Source of the DNA: Nitratiruptor tergarcus DSM 16512
Lineage (GTDB): Bacteria > Campylobacterota > Campylobacteria > Campylobacterales > Nitratiruptoraceae
Assembly (NCBI RefSeq): GCF_027946175.1
Contig: NZ_AP026671.1
Location: 186,001-250,000 of the forward strand
Direction: 5' to 3'
DNA length: 64,000 bases
Shown here: positions 28,271 to 38,815 of the stretch, one piece after another
Layout: every line of letters begins with the position of its first letter
Position numbering within the stretch: position 1 is the stretch's first letter
Notes under the pieces: generated by a model
The model's database searches: none
What the model was told of the DNA's origin: nothing
The model's input: only the letters and a program-made list of their open reading frames with translations
Program-made: the position numbers and the translations under genes

Positions 28271-29551
28271 ATGAAAGTCATGGTTGTAGGCAGTGGTGGC
28301 CGCGAATATGCAATAGGGTTAGCACTCAAAAAAGATAAAAATGTAGAAGAGATTTTTTTTGCTCCTGGAAATGGTGCCACCCTTGAACTTGGAGAAAATG
28401 TAGAGATAAGTGATTTTGAAGAATTGGCAAAATTCGCCGGGCAAAGAGGTATTGATTTAACTGTTGTAGGCCCTGAAGCACCATTGGTTGAAGGCATTGT
28501 AGATATCTTTAGAAAATATGGATTAAAAATTTTTGGCCCTACCCAAAAGGCTGCGCTTTTGGAAGGATCCAAAATTTATATGAAAAATTTTTTGAAAAAA
28601 TATAATATTCCAACTGCACGCTATATCGAAACATCTATTATGGAAGAGGCTGCAGCGTTTATAGATGAGCTTACTCCTCCTATTGTAGTAAAAGCAGATG
28701 GATTGTGCGCTGGCAAGGGAGTTATTATTGCACAGAGCAAAGAAGAGGCAAAAGAAGCAGCTGCAAGTATGCTCAGTGGTGAAGCTTTCGGGCCTGCAGG
28801 GGAGAGAGTTATAGTTGAGGAGTATCTCGATGGGTATGAGTTGAGCATATTTGCTGTATGTGATGGAAAAAACTACAAAATACTTCCAGCAGCCCAAGAT
28901 CATAAAAGACTTTTAGATGGAGATAAGGGGCCAAATACTGGCGGTATGGGAGCGTATGCACCAACGCCACTTATTGATGAAGAGCTCTATAAAAAGATTG
29001 AAGAGAGGATAATAGCACCTACCATTGAAGGAATGGCACAAGAGGGTGTCCCTTATGAAGGGGTGCTTTTTGCAGGACTCATGATAGTTGGTGGAGAGCC
29101 TTATGTACTTGAATATAATGTGCGCTTTGGAGATCCTGAGTGTGAAGTATTGATGCCACTTCTCAAAACTCCTGCAAGTGAGCTTTTTTATAAAGCTGCT
29201 ACAAAACAGCTTGACTCATTAGATATTGAGTTTTATGATAAATATGCTGTAGGTGTGGTAATGGCAAGTGAAAACTATCCTTATGGCAAGAGTAAACCGA
29301 GTGAGATTATCATTGATGAAATAGTACACAAAGAACTTGCAGAGCGTGCCCATATCTGTTTTGCAGGAGTGAGTCTGATTGAAGGTAAACTCTATGCAAC
29401 AGGTGGAAGAGTTTTGGTCTGTGTTGGAATTGGTGATAGTATCAAAGAAGCAAGAGATTATGCATATATGCTAACGGGACAGGTACATTTTGCAGGGAAA
29501 AAATTTAGAACAGATATCGCCTATCAAGCTTTGCAAGTAAATGAGTCCTAA
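28271..29551 (+). CDS. purD: Phosphoribosylamine-glycine ligase
   Basis: PurD makes glycinamide ribonucleotide in de novo purine synthesis. The 426-residue ATP-grasp protein starts [15 protein letters not shown], the family's N-terminal signature. It has [13 protein letters not shown] in the grasp domain, [10 protein letters not shown], and [17 protein letters not shown] in the metal-binding site. AAAGGT precedes the start. The end overlaps lptD by 11 bp. Confidence 0.97.
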   Translation: MKVMVVGSGGREYAIGLALKKDKNVEEIFFAPGNGATLELGENVEISDFEELAKFAGQRGIDLTVVGPEAPLVEGIVDIFRKYGLKIFGPTQKAALLEGSKIYMKNFLKKYNIPTARYIETSIMEEAAAFIDELTPPIVVKADGLCAGKGVIIAQSKEEAKEAAASMLSGEAFGPAGERVIVEEYLDGYELSIFAVCDGKNYKILPAAQDHKRLLDGDKGPNTGGMGAYAPTPLIDEELYKKIEERIIAPTIEGMAQEGVPYEGVLFAGLMIVGGEPYVLEYNVRFGDPECEVLMPLLKTPASELFYKAATKQLDSLDIEFYDKYAVGVVMASENYPYGKSKPSEIIIDEIVHKELAERAHICFAGVSLIEGKLYATGGRVLVCVGIGDSIKEARDYAYMLTGQVHFAGKKFRTDIAYQALQVNES

Positions 29552-31619
29552 ATATTTCTCTCTCTTTTGTCTCTGTGTGGCACTTCTTGCAAAAGAGGTG
29601 CCTGTTAGAATCTACAGTTATGAAGTAGAAGCACAGCAAAATCAAGTAGTAGCAAAAAAACGTGTGGTAGTGGAATATAAGAGCTATCACATAGAAGCAG
29701 ATAGAGCCGAGTACGATAAAAAACTTCAAATTGTTAAATTTTATGGCGACATCACTATACTTGATGATGCAAAATATAGTGCAGTAAGTGACTTTGCTAT
29801 TCTTGATCTTATTCATGATAAAGTTTTGATAAAACCCTTTTTTTTTGATGAGTTTGGATCTAATACATGGATTGGTGGAACGAGCGCAAAGGCAAACCCT
29901 CAAAAGATTGAATTAAAAAATGCTTTTCTCTCTAGTTGTGATGTACGATGCAGTGACTGGAAACTGGGATTTGCTAAAGGAGTACTTGATCGCAAAAAGC
30001 ATTGGATAGATCTCTATCATATACAATTTTTTGCTAAAGATATCCCTCTTTTATATGTTCCTTATATCGGATTTTCTACCCTCAAGCAGCGCCATACCGG
30101 GCTTTTGCGTCCAAATCTCGGGATTTCTCAAGATGAAGGCTTTATATATCTACAGCCATTTTATATTGCTGAGCAAAACTGGTGGGATTTGGAAATTACT
30201 CCCCAAATTCGTACTAAAAGAGGGCAAGGAGTTTATTCAACATTTCGCTTTGTCGATTCGCCAGATTCATTTGGAAAAATCACAACAGGAGTTTTTTACG
30301 AAAAGGAGAGTTATCAGCAAAGAGAAAAGATAAAAAACCGAAAGCATTATGGACTTGATATATTCTATCAGCATGAAAATATCTTTACACCAAAAGAGAA
30401 TATCTATAAAAACGATGGCCTTTATAGTGATATTCATAGCTATAATGATGTTGATTACTATAATCTGCAAAAACACAAAGAAATTGAGGGGGTAGAGTCT
30501 CAAATCACTTCAAGGCTCAATTATGTCTTTAGCTTTAATAAGCACTATTTTGGTATGTATATGAAATATTTCAAAGATAACCGCAAAACTCATAATGCTA
30601 ATACTCTGCAACTTGTACCTTCGTTGCAGTATCATAAATATCGTACACAGTTTTTCAATCGTCACTTCTCTTATGATGTGGATATCAAGCTCAATCACTT
30701 TTATCGTGAAGAGGGACTAAATGCTCTTGAATATCGACTCAATATCCCTGTACGTTTTACTACCACTTTTTTTGATGACTTTCTAGGATTTTCTATAAGT
30801 GAAAATCTTTTTGCCAATTATGCTGATTACAATTTTGTTAACAAACATCTTAATAAAAAATGGAAAAATAACTATATCTATCGCAATCAACACCAAATAT
30901 CTTTCTATAGCGATCTTTTTAAAAATTATAAAGATTTTTTTCATATACTCCATCTTGATACAACCTTCTACATCCCTAGTTTTGAAAAGATACGAGGAGA
31001 TCAAGCGCCTTTTATTAATATTGGTAATAATGCGAAAAAAGTGGTTTTAAGTCTGAGTGAATATTTTTACGATAAAACTGGAGAAGAGATGTTGTATCAT
31101 AGACTCGTACAGCCAATTAATTATGATGAACAAGATAAACTCGATGATCTTGAAAACGAAATAGGAGTGAAATTTGATAATGGATTGGCTTTTAATACTG
31201 ATATCTTCTATTCTCACAACCGTTCTATATTGAGTGAAGCTGTGACTACAGCCAGTTACAAAGATGATTTACAAGAGCTGTTCTTATCGCACTTTTACAA
31301 AAATAGAGTAAAAGGTGAAAGAGATTCTCATTTCATACGGTTTATAGGTAGTCGTAATTTATCAAAAAAATATAAACTATTTGCTACAATAGATTACGAT
31401 TTAAAAGATGGCACATCACGCAATTGGAGTATTGGCTGGGGGATGCGAAAAAAGTGTTGGAGTTATGAGATAAGTTATAAAGAGGAGGTATTGCCAACTC
31501 TCACAAGAGAGGGTAGTAGATCGTATGAAAACAATACAATCTATTTTCGGTTGGAGTTTTATCCGCTGGGTGGTTTTTCTAAATCTATCATTGATACAGT
31601 GAGCGAAAGGGCATTATAA
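29541..31619 (+). CDS. lptD: LPS-assembly outer-membrane protein LptD
   Basis: LptD is the outer-membrane barrel that inserts lipopolysaccharide. A signal peptide covers residues 1-17. An OstA/LptA-like beta-jellyroll follows (about 30-130, with [17 protein letters not shown]). Long stretches of alternating beta strands form the barrel to residue 692, with the characteristic [19 protein letters not shown]. Two early cysteines lie in [10 protein letters not shown], and one more near the C-terminus ([10 protein letters not shown]) is the conserved barrel element. Shorter than E. coli LptD (784), as usual in this phylum. The start overlaps purD by 11 bp. Confidence 0.9.
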   Translation: MSPKYFSLFCLCVALLAKEVPVRIYSYEVEAQQNQVVAKKRVVVEYKSYHIEADRAEYDKKLQIVKFYGDITILDDAKYSAVSDFAILDLIHDKVLIKPFFFDEFGSNTWIGGTSAKANPQKIELKNAFLSSCDVRCSDWKLGFAKGVLDRKKHWIDLYHIQFFAKDIPLLYVPYIGFSTLKQRHTGLLRPNLGISQDEGFIYLQPFYIAEQNWWDLEITPQIRTKRGQGVYSTFRFVDSPDSFGKITTGVFYEKESYQQREKIKNRKHYGLDIFYQHENIFTPKENIYKNDGLYSDIHSYNDVDYYNLQKHKEIEGVESQITSRLNYVFSFNKHYFGMYMKYFKDNRKTHNANTLQLVPSLQYHKYRTQFFNRHFSYDVDIKLNHFYREEGLNALEYRLNIPVRFTTTFFDDFLGFSISENLFANYADYNFVNKHLNKKWKNNYIYRNQHQISFYSDLFKNYKDFFHILHLDTTFYIPSFEKIRGDQAPFINIGNNAKKVVLSLSEYFYDKTGEEMLYHRLVQPINYDEQDKLDDLENEIGVKFDNGLAFNTDIFYSHNRSILSEAVTTASYKDDLQELFLSHFYKNRVKGERDSHFIRFIGSRNLSKKYKLFATIDYDLKDGTSRNWSIGWGMRKKCWSYEISYKEEVLPTLTREGSRSYENNTIYFRLEFYPLGGFSKSIIDTVSERAL

Positions 31620-33086
31620 TTGAAAATTGAAGCAAAAGTTGGGCTTTTTGTTGCTATAGGATTAGTGTTTTTATTTTTACTGACTACACAAGTAAATAAA
31701 TTTTCCAATTTAGGTAAAAAAGGGTATGAAATTTATGCATTGCTTGATGATGCAAGTGGATTAGAGAAAAATGCGAAAGTAAAAATCAAGGGTGTAGATG
31801 TTGGATTTGTTAAAGATCTTGGACTTGAGGGCGCAAAAGTCAAAGCCTTACTTTTTATTTTTGAAGGTGTAAAAATTCCTCAAGACTCTATAATTGTTTT
31901 ACAGCAGCAAAGTCTCTTGGGAACAAAATATTTAGCAATAGAGCCTGGAAGTTCAACAGAGTATGTGCAAAAAGGTCAAACGCTCCAAAGGCAAAAAGAG
32001 TTTGTATCTTTTGATCAAACTTCTACTACTATTAACGATGCAGCTAAAGAGTTCAAGAGCTTTATAGCAGAGTTACGCAAATCGATCGCTGGCGCAAGTG
32101 GGGAAGATCTCAAAAAAAGTATAGAGAATTTGCAAGAAATCACGCAAAACCTCAAAGAACTTATTAAAAAAAATCACGATAATATAAGTGCAAGTATAGA
32201 GAATATTAAAAAAATGGGTGAGGAGTTGGCTGCTGCTGGTAAGAAGTTTGGAAACATGAGTGATAAATTTGCCTACACTGCAGATAGCATCAATAAAGAT
32301 CTTCCAAAAATATTGCAGCGTGTAGATGAAATCACACTCTATCTACGAGATAGTGGAAAGGATCTTAAAGATAAACTCCCTATACTTATGGACAGATTTG
32401 CCACAATTGAAGAAGATCTGCAAGATATCCTCAAAAACAATAAACAACCGCTCTCTCGTGCAATAAAATCTGCAGATAACTTTTTTAGTAGTGGAAGTAG
32501 CTCTTTTAAAAAGCTTGACAATTACCTTGCAGCTATAGGAAAGAGCCAAATAGATGTAAATTTTAACAGTTTCTATATGATTGATGATAATTACAATAAA
32601 AACAGTTTCAGTGTGAGTTATATTCCGACACCTAATAAATACTATATTTTAGGAATTGTATCAATGGATGATTATTCGCAAAAAGATAAAAACGGAAATT
32701 TCATTCCTCCAAAGAAGCATGAAGATGCAGCCTATTATGTGAATGCAGAGTATGCGAGAAGATATGCAAATTTGCGTTTTCGTTTAGGACTGATAGAAAA
32801 TACCGGAGGAGTAGGACTAGATTACTATCTTTTTAATGATAAGGGAGAGGCTTCGGTTGATCTTTACGATTTTAATGCCGTAAATGACGTAAGAGGAGAT
32901 GAACCCCATCTAACACTGCGTTATCGCCATAGATTTCTCAAGCATTTAGATGCCTATATTGGTGCAGATAATATTTTGAATGATAAATGTCGTAACTTTT
33001 TTGTAGGCATGGGGCTCGATTTTGTGGATGAAGACATGAAGTATCTTTTAGGAACAGTTAGTGGGGCAGGATCGTTTATCAAATGA
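31620..33086 (+). CDS. MCE/MlaD-domain lipid-transport protein
   Basis: A 488-residue protein with one N-terminal transmembrane helix (about 7-25) and an MCE domain (about 35-115, ending QQQSLLGTKYLAIEPG). A long helical region (about 140-300) and a strand-rich C-terminal region follow. MCE proteins carry lipids between membranes. The ATPase and permease partners are not in the window. The start is a TTG directly after the lptD stop, and the end overlaps the J-domain gene by 4 bp. The C-terminal 180 residues look barrel-like (YIPTPNKYYILGIVSMDDYS), which is unusual for MlaD. Confidence 0.85.
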   Translation: MKIEAKVGLFVAIGLVFLFLLTTQVNKFSNLGKKGYEIYALLDDASGLEKNAKVKIKGVDVGFVKDLGLEGAKVKALLFIFEGVKIPQDSIIVLQQQSLLGTKYLAIEPGSSTEYVQKGQTLQRQKEFVSFDQTSTTINDAAKEFKSFIAELRKSIAGASGEDLKKSIENLQEITQNLKELIKKNHDNISASIENIKKMGEELAAAGKKFGNMSDKFAYTADSINKDLPKILQRVDEITLYLRDSGKDLKDKLPILMDRFATIEEDLQDILKNNKQPLSRAIKSADNFFSSGSSSFKKLDNYLAAIGKSQIDVNFNSFYMIDDNYNKNSFSVSYIPTPNKYYILGIVSMDDYSQKDKNGNFIPPKKHEDAAYYVNAEYARRYANLRFRLGLIENTGGVGLDYYLFNDKGEASVDLYDFNAVNDVRGDEPHLTLRYRHRFLKHLDAYIGADNILNDKCRNFFVGMGLDFVDEDMKYLLGTVSGAGSFIK

Positions 33087-33355
33087 GACGAGATCCTGTG
33101 ACACTTATCCATGAAGCTTTAGAGACATTGGGGCTTCCTCCAATGGTTTCTTATAAAGAGATAAAAGAGCGTTATCGAGAACTGAGCAAGCGCTATCATC
33201 CTGATAGAGGAGATGAGAGCGAAAAAATGGCGCAAATTAACCATGCATATGAGATACTTAAAAACTATATTGAAAATTATAAATTTAGTTTTTCCCAAGA
33301 GGAGATTTTAAAACAGTTTCCTTTTGAAGAGTATGTAAATAAATTTAGATTCTGA
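33083..33355 (+). CDS. Small J-domain protein
   Basis: A 90-residue protein consisting almost only of a J-domain: helix II with REL-KRY, the catalytic HPD in RYHPDRGDE, and helix III with AQINHAYEIL. J-domains stimulate DnaK ATPase; without zinc or substrate domains it is a specialised or membrane-adjacent co-chaperone. It starts within the end of the MCE gene (ATGA) and lies 10 bp before pnp. Confidence 0.85.
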   Translation: MRRDPVTLIHEALETLGLPPMVSYKEIKERYRELSKRYHPDRGDESEKMAQINHAYEILKNYIENYKFSFSQEEILKQFPFEEYVNKFRF

Positions 33356-33365
33356 AAGGATATGG

Positions 33366-35570
33366 ATGAAGTGCAGATTTGAGTTTGAAATGGATAATCT
33401 CAAAGAGATTTATGAAATAGGAGAAGTGGCACGCCAAGCCAATGGTGCAGTGCTGCTACGCAGTGGTAAAACTGTTATGCTTGCAACTGTGGTATTAGAT
33501 GAAGAGCCTGTAGAGGAAGACTTTTTGCCACTGACTGTGCAATATATTGAAAAAAGCTATGCAGCAGGGAAGATTCCAGGAGGATTTGTCAAAAGAGAGC
33601 AAAAACCAGGTGACTTTGAAACACTTACAGCAAGAGTCGTAGATAGGGCACTCCGCCCCCTCTTTCCAAAAGGCTTTTTATATCCTGTAGTAATTACTGT
33701 TATGGTACTGAGTGCAGATAAAGAGAGTGATTTACAAGTTTTAGCACTGAAAGCTGCTAGTGCTGCTCTATATGTTTCAGATATACCTATTCGTCAAGCA
33801 GTAAGTGGAATACGCGTTGCTAAAATAGATGAAGAAGTGGTATTTAATCCAACTTTAGAGCAACTCAAAGAGAGTACACTTGATCTTTATCTTGCAGGAA
33901 CGAAAGATGATCTTCTTATGATCGAAATGGCTTCTTTGGGAACATATAGAACAGAAGTGGTACCTACTACGCCAGTAGATCCATTCATGGATCCGACGCT
34001 AGCTGAAGAGGTTATTATGATAAAAGAGCCCAATGAAGTTGATGAAGAGGAGCTTGTAAAACTCATTGAAGAGGGTAAAAAACTTCTTAACCGTGAGTGT
34101 GAGGAGTATGAGAAATATTTCATTGAATCTGCTAAACCGATGCGAGAACTTCCTCTAGCATCTGAGACGATTGATGAAAATATTTGGATCTATATTGATG
34201 AGATCTATAAAGAGGATATAAAAGATGCAGTAACTGCTATGGCAAAAAGTGAGCGCAATCAATTGCTTCGTGATATTGCGAAAAAAATTGCTGAAGATGA
34301 TGTAGCCAAAGAGCAGGGATGGGAATTTGAGATCATCTATAAAGTAGTAGAAAAGTATAAAAGAAAAATCGTACGCGAAATGATCCTCAATGAAAGAAAA
34401 AGAGCTGATGGAAGAGGGCTCAAAGATGTAAGACCTATCGATATCAAAACAAATATTCTCCCAGCAGCCCATGGATCATGCCTCTTTACACGCGGTGAGA
34501 CGCAGGCACTAGTGGTGTGTACTATTGGAGAAAAAACCGATGCACAAATGTTTGAAAACCTTACGAGCAGTGGTCCAGAGTATGAGCATTTTATGGTGCA
34601 CTATAACTTTCCTCCATTTAGTGTAGGTGAGGCGAAACCAATTGGTGCTCCTGGACGTAGAGAACTTGGACATGGAAATTTAGCAAGACGAGCGTTAGAG
34701 CCTGTAGTAGATGTACCAGAAGAGAAAACGTACAGACTTGTATCAGAGATTTTAGAATCAAATGGATCCTCATCTATGGCAACAGTATGCGGTGGTGCTC
34801 TTGCTCTGCGTGCAGCAAATATTGAGCTTGCGGATCTCGTGGCTGGAGTTGCAATGGGACTTGTTGTCGAAGATGAGCGCTACGCGATCCTTACAGATAT
34901 TATGGGGCTAGAAGATCATGATGGAGATATGGATTTTAAAGTTGCAGGAACACACAAAGGCGTAACTGCTATGCAGATGGATATTAAGCTAGGTGGAATT
35001 AAGCCCGAAATATTAAAAGAGGCTTTAGGTCAGGCTAAAGAGGCAAGGCTCCATATTCTAGAAATCATGAAAAAAGCTGAAAATGAGATAGAGATCAATG
35101 AAGAGAATTTACCAACAACTGAGACGATTTTTGTCCATCCGAGTAAAGTAGCAGAGATTATTGGGCAAGCAGGAAAAACTATCAAAGAGATCATCGAAAA
35201 ATTTGAGGTAACCGTCGATATCGATAGAGAGAAAGGAAAAGTGCGGGTTACCGGAAAAAGCAAGCCAAAAGTTGTAGCTGCGTGTGAACATATTGAAAAT
35301 ATTACTAGTAAACCTACCCCTGAGCCTGTGAAATTTACTTCTGGAGAAATTCTCAAAGGAAGAGTCAAACGTACTACATCCTTTGGAGCATTCGTAGAGC
35401 TTCCAGGTGGTGTTGATGGATTGCTACATATCTCCAAACTCTCTTCTGGTCGTGTTGAAAGAGTAGAAGATGTAGTTGAGAGTGGAGACGAAGTAGAAGT
35501 AGAGGTACTTAGCCAAAAAGGGCATAAAATAGAGCTTGCTTTGAAGCAAGTTATCAAGAAAAATGGGTAA
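33366..35570 (+). CDS. pnp: Polynucleotide phosphorylase
   Basis: PNPase degrades RNA 3' to 5' with phosphate and is a core mRNA-decay enzyme. Two RNase PH domains (about 10-230 and 330-550; GKIPGGFVKREQKPGDFETL and FSVGEAKPIGAPGRRELGHG), a KH domain (FVHPSKVAEIIGQAGKTIKE) and an S1 domain (GRVKRTTSFGAFVELPGG) are all present. Length 734, slightly above the usual 700. GAAAGGAT precedes the ATG. The alternative ATG at 33362 runs into an early stop. Confidence 0.97.
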   Translation: MKCRFEFEMDNLKEIYEIGEVARQANGAVLLRSGKTVMLATVVLDEEPVEEDFLPLTVQYIEKSYAAGKIPGGFVKREQKPGDFETLTARVVDRALRPLFPKGFLYPVVITVMVLSADKESDLQVLALKAASAALYVSDIPIRQAVSGIRVAKIDEEVVFNPTLEQLKESTLDLYLAGTKDDLLMIEMASLGTYRTEVVPTTPVDPFMDPTLAEEVIMIKEPNEVDEEELVKLIEEGKKLLNRECEEYEKYFIESAKPMRELPLASETIDENIWIYIDEIYKEDIKDAVTAMAKSERNQLLRDIAKKIAEDDVAKEQGWEFEIIYKVVEKYKRKIVREMILNERKRADGRGLKDVRPIDIKTNILPAAHGSCLFTRGETQALVVCTIGEKTDAQMFENLTSSGPEYEHFMVHYNFPPFSVGEAKPIGAPGRRELGHGNLARRALEPVVDVPEEKTYRLVSEILESNGSSSMATVCGGALALRAANIELADLVAGVAMGLVVEDERYAILTDIMGLEDHDGDMDFKVAGTHKGVTAMQMDIKLGGIKPEILKEALGQAKEARLHILEIMKKAENEIEINEENLPTTETIFVHPSKVAEIIGQAGKTIKEIIEKFEVTVDIDREKGKVRVTGKSKPKVVAACEHIENITSKPTPEPVKFTSGEILKGRVKRTTSFGAFVELPGGVDGLLHISKLSSGRVERVEDVVESGDEVEVEVLSQKGHKIELALKQVIKKNG

Positions 35571-36285
35571 AATTTTTTTCTTCTTGCTTCTGAGCATGAC
35601 TCTTTTTGCTGCAGAGGGGCTTCTTATTCCCTTCTATCACTATCCTCTGCTTGAAAATGATAAAGAGATTGATAAACTTCTCACATATAAAAGAAAATAT
35701 CCTCAAATAGAGTTTTTTGTCATTGTTAATCCAGCTAATGGAGATTTCAGATCTGAACAGTACAACTTTGCTTCTATGATCGATAGATTACATGAAGCAA
35801 ATATTACTATCTTGGGTTATGTATACACAAAATATGCTGCGAGGAATCCCGAAGATGTTAAAAAGCGTATAGATGCATGGGAAAAGTTTTATAAAAAATG
35901 GGGTGTAGAGGGTATTTTTTTTGATGAAGTAAATAGTAGTAATAAAGCTTTTGTATATTACCGAGATCTGTGCACTTATGCACGCAAAAAATTTCCTCTC
36001 ATTGTGCTCAATCCAGGTACGACTATTGCACGCCAATATGAAAAGATAGCTGATATTATTGTGGTGCATGAATCAAATGTATTACCTATGGAAAAAGATG
36101 ATATCAATAAAAGTGCATTACTACTCTATGATATACAAGAGTTTAACATTACGCAACCTTTACTGCAGAGATTTCGTTATATTTATATTACTGATCACAA
36201 TGGTAGTAATCCTTGGGAGAGACTTTCTTTACATATGGATAAGCTTTTGCAAGTTTTAGAGGAAAAAAAGCGGCTTTTTCAATAA
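35563..36285 (+). CDS. Spherulin-4-like secreted protein
   Basis: A 240-residue protein with a signal peptide (residues 1-17) and the spherulation-specific family 4 fold: GLLIPFYHYPLL, FFVIVNPANGDF, ILGYVYTKYAARN and EGIFFDEVNSSN. The family is predicted to be TIM-barrel glycosidase-like, and the Asp/Glu in FFDEV would sit at the barrel end. No specific substrate is known. It overlaps the pnp end by 8 bp, so it is expressed with it. Confidence 0.8.
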   Translation: MGKIFFFLLLSMTLFAAEGLLIPFYHYPLLENDKEIDKLLTYKRKYPQIEFFVIVNPANGDFRSEQYNFASMIDRLHEANITILGYVYTKYAARNPEDVKKRIDAWEKFYKKWGVEGIFFDEVNSSNKAFVYYRDLCTYARKKFPLIVLNPGTTIARQYEKIADIIVVHESNVLPMEKDDINKSALLLYDIQEFNITQPLLQRFRYIYITDHNGSNPWERLSLHMDKLLQVLEEKKRLFQ

Positions 36286-36304
36286 CATTTAAATTTCTTT
36301 TTTG

Positions 36305-36359
36305 TACAATTTCACTGCAAAGTGACAAGTAGGGACACGCAAGCCGAACGGACTTTGCA
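36305..36359 (+). promoter_or_regulatory. atpE promoter and leader hairpin
   Basis: TACAAT at 36305-36310, with TTTTTTG just upstream, is a plausible -10 box. The transcribed leader contains a perfect inverted repeat, TGCAAAGT (36316-36323) and ACTTTGCA (36352-36359), before the strong AGGAGG site of atpE. The hairpin may stabilise the abundant atpE mRNA. Confidence 0.5.
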
Positions 36360-36379
36360 AAATATATTAGGAGGATTTT

Positions 36380-36685
36380 ATGAAAAAGTTGATGCTTTTG
36401 TTGGTTGCATTCGTAGGTTTCGCTTTTGCAGGTGAAGGTGAAAGCATGATTCAAGCTTACAGTGTACTTGCTGCTGGTGTTGGTCTTGGTATTGCTGCAG
36501 CTGGTGGTGGTATCGGTATGGGACATACTGCAGCTGCTACAATTGCTGGAACTGCTAGAAACCCAGGACTTGGTGGTAAGCTAATGACTACAATGTTCAT
36601 TGCTCTAGCGATGATCGAAGCGCAAGTTATCTATACACTTGTTATTGCTCTTATTGCTCTTTACGCAAATCCTTTCTTGGGATAA
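36380..36685 (+). CDS. atpE: F0 ATP synthase c subunit
   Basis: A 101-residue proteolipid forming the rotor ring of ATP synthase. It has an N-terminal signal-like segment (LMLLLVAFVGFAFAG), as is usual for epsilonproteobacterial c subunits, then two transmembrane helices. The glycine-rich GLGIAAAGGGIGMG is in helix 1 and the ion-binding Glu in MFIALAMIEAQVIY is in helix 2. The gene is separate from the other atp genes, which are not in the window. AGGAGG lies 8 nt before the ATG, and a strong terminator follows. Confidence 0.95.
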   Translation: MKKLMLLLVAFVGFAFAGEGESMIQAYSVLAAGVGLGIAAAGGGIGMGHTAAATIAGTARNPGLGGKLMTTMFIALAMIEAQVIYTLVIALIALYANPFLG

Positions 36686-36692
36686 AAAACTT

Positions 36693-36725
36693 CCAAAGGC
36701 TCTTGCCTTTGGATAACTTTTTTGC
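36693..36725 (+). terminator. Intrinsic terminator of atpE
   Basis: CCAAAGGC-TCTT-GCCTTTGG is a perfect 8-bp hairpin with a tetraloop, followed by ATAACTTTTTT. Confidence 0.85.
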
Positions 36726-36731
36726 TACAAT
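36726..36731 (+). promoter_or_regulatory. -10 box of tRNA-Leu
   Basis: TACAAT with TTTTTTGC directly before it resembles the atpE promoter and lies 16 nt upstream of the tRNA. Confidence 0.5.
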
Positions 36732-36746
36732 TTCATCACTTCAAAC

Positions 36747-36834
<88 letters not shown>

Positions 36835-37095
36835 CGGAATTTCCTATAATCCACATAAAATCGGACTTTAAGGAAACTTCAGATTATTTTGTACCGCATT
36901 ATGTACCGCAAAAAATCATCAACGTAGATAGACTTACAGTAAGTTTTTAGCTATCCATTTCTTAGCAGATTTTTCTATCTTATCAATTATTTCAGACCAG
37001 GGAAGTTAATATACAGACTTTGCAAAAACAAGTGACCAAAGGCAAACGAAAAACAATGATAGGTAAAAAGCTGTATTATTGGAAGAGGAGACAGT
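36835..37095. other. Island left junction without an intact gene
   Basis: This 261-bp stretch between the tRNA and the first phage gene has no intact coding region. On the minus strand a short open remnant (37005-36934) reads LPWSEIIDKIEKSAKKWIAK and then stops. It may be the last scrap of a lost gene such as an integrase, but I cannot show that. ATGTACCGCA and the TACCGCATTATGTACCGC repeat near 36890-36910 are short direct repeats. Confidence 0.3.
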
Positions 37096-37527
37096 TTATA
37101 CCTTCCAAAACTGCTTTCCAGTTCCATCCCATTTCATATTGTTTTTGGCATAGAATGAACGCACAGCTTTTAGTAAAAAAGTTGCATACCATACAAGATA
37201 CACCATATCTTTTGCATTGACAATGTTATATTTTATAGCATTAAGTACTTCTAAATCATTTTCATCCAGAGGTAGGTTGTTTGCAAGTACCTGTTGCCAC
37301 AACTCAGCCAGTTCAATTGCCAGAGGTTTGACCTTGGCAAAGTATTCGTCGTGATAGGATCTGTTTTTAGGCGAGATGATATAGTCTGCATTGTAATAGT
37401 CGTATGGTGCCTGGTTGCAGTTATGATACAGGCGATAGAGCTCTTCAAAAACCATCGTTACCATAAGCGAGATTTTATTACAATATTCAGTGTGTTTTGT
37501 TTGTGACAAATCTTTTATTTGAATCAT
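37096..37527 (-). CDS. Unrecognised phage protein downstream of terminase
   Basis: A 143-residue mainly helical protein starting MIQIKDLSQTKHTEYC, with no motif I recognise. The start at 37527 is set by AAAAAAGGAGA before it; the longer in-frame start at 37611 overlaps the terminase end and has no such site. It follows the large terminase gene by 49 bp on the same strand, the place where portal or small head genes often lie. At this size it is not a portal protein. Confidence 0.55.
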   Translation of the reverse strand: MIQIKDLSQTKHTEYCNKISLMVTMVFEELYRLYHNCNQAPYDYYNADYIISPKNRSYHDEYFAKVKPLAIELAELWQQVLANNLPLDENDLEVLNAIKYNIVNAKDMVYLVWYATFLLKAVRSFYAKNNMKWDGTGKQFWKV

Positions 37528-37576
37528 TTTTTTCTCCTTTTTTGATTTAAAATATTTTGAACAACCAACTGCCAAC

Positions 37577-38815
37577 CTACCAGAAAAAACTATCTTTATA
37601 ATTAAGACCAATCATCGCATCAATAAACTTGGCTGCCAGATATCCACCCTCATACGTAAATACGGCATAGCGCAGCGCGTCAATGAGATGATCGTTGTTT
37701 TTGGCAGGCTTGTCGGTGAGCTGTTCATTCCTGTCCACTTGCCAGGTATAGGTTGAGAGTTCATCCTGCAACTGATACAAATCGTCAAACACAAGCAGTT
37801 TTTTGCTTCTGAACATTGCATCGAGCATACTGATTCCTGCAAGGACGTCTTTTTTGGCTACACTCATAGGCAGTCCCCGACGCTTCAGTGTTTCCAGTGC
37901 ATCTTTTCCTGCAGGATCGGCATAGATGGTTCCGTATCCTTTTTTCAGTACCGCTTCCAGATCATCAATATTTGTTTGGCTCTTTTTCCATTCGCCAACC
38001 ACATAGACAGTATCGTTGTTGTTAGGGTCAAGCGCCAGCTGTACAACGGCATTGGGGTTGTTGAAACCAAAATCCAGACCTCTGAAATAGATACAGTTTG
38101 GCGGAAGCTGGAATCTTGGTATATAGGTGACTTCTTCAAAAATGAGTCCTGCCGGTTTGGTAAATTTTGCCTCGAAAAACATCTCATATTTCCATTTGGG
38201 AAGCATAGTCCTGGCTCTTTCTATTTCACTGAGCGGATAAAAAGGATTGTCTGAAGATTGCGGGTTGACAACAAATATATTGCTGTCTCCCTCAAGCCAG
38301 GCATCATATACTTCACTTTTGAGCCAGTGGTTGCTGCCGTAGGGAGTGGAGAGAATCAGGAGCTGCCCGCTGTGGAATGCCAGCCTCTGCAGTGCTGTAT
38401 CAAACACAGGCTTTGCCATAAGACCGGCTTCATCCATTACTATTAGCGAAGCATGGATTCCCTGCATACTCTCATAGCTTTCGGCACTGATAAGATAAAT
38501 GACTCCATAGGAGAATGTGATGGTCATCTCACTTTTGTTGAGCGTATATGGAATACCAAGTTCGTCGAATCTTTGTCTGATATATTTCAATGGGTTTCGT
38601 AAAAGCATTTTGTGAGTGGGAGCAAGAACGATAATTTCCATTGGTGTACCGGAACTTCCAAAGTGTTCCAGTGCCTTGTAGAAGATTGCAATAGGCAGCA
38701 AAAATGTTTTCCCGCATCCCGTACCCCCTATGAGTGCAGTGATTTTCTGCTTTGCCTGCAAAAATCGAACCTGGTAGTCGATGAGTTTGTATTCGATTAC
38801 AGGCTTATGACTCAT
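37577..38815 (-). CDS. Phage terminase large subunit
   Basis: The ATPase-nuclease that packages phage DNA. Walker A is IGGTGCGKTF, Walker B is LIVMDEAGL, and the C-terminal nuclease has FRGLDFGFNNPNAVVQL and a later DAL-RYAVF. The 412-residue length fits Terminase_6-like proteins. The start MSHKPVIEYK at 38815 has AAGAGA before it; an upstream ATG at 38845 has no ribosome-binding site. It overlaps the small subunit by 11 bp. The gene appears intact although structural genes are missing downstream. Confidence 0.88.
   Translation of the reverse strand: MSHKPVIEYKLIDYQVRFLQAKQKITALIGGTGCGKTFLLPIAIFYKALEHFGSSGTPMEIIVLAPTHKMLLRNPLKYIRQRFDELGIPYTLNKSEMTITFSYGVIYLISAESYESMQGIHASLIVMDEAGLMAKPVFDTALQRLAFHSGQLLILSTPYGSNHWLKSEVYDAWLEGDSNIFVVNPQSSDNPFYPLSEIERARTMLPKWKYEMFFEAKFTKPAGLIFEEVTYIPRFQLPPNCIYFRGLDFGFNNPNAVVQLALDPNNNDTVYVVGEWKKSQTNIDDLEAVLKKGYGTIYADPAGKDALETLKRRGLPMSVAKKDVLAGISMLDAMFRSKKLLVFDDLYQLQDELSTYTWQVDRNEQLTDKPAKNNDHLIDALRYAVFTYEGGYLAAKFIDAMIGLNYKDSFFW

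Noticed and set aside
37020-37220. 66-residue plus-strand frame near the island junction
   Set aside because: It overlaps the end of a better-supported minus-strand gene and has no protein-like features.
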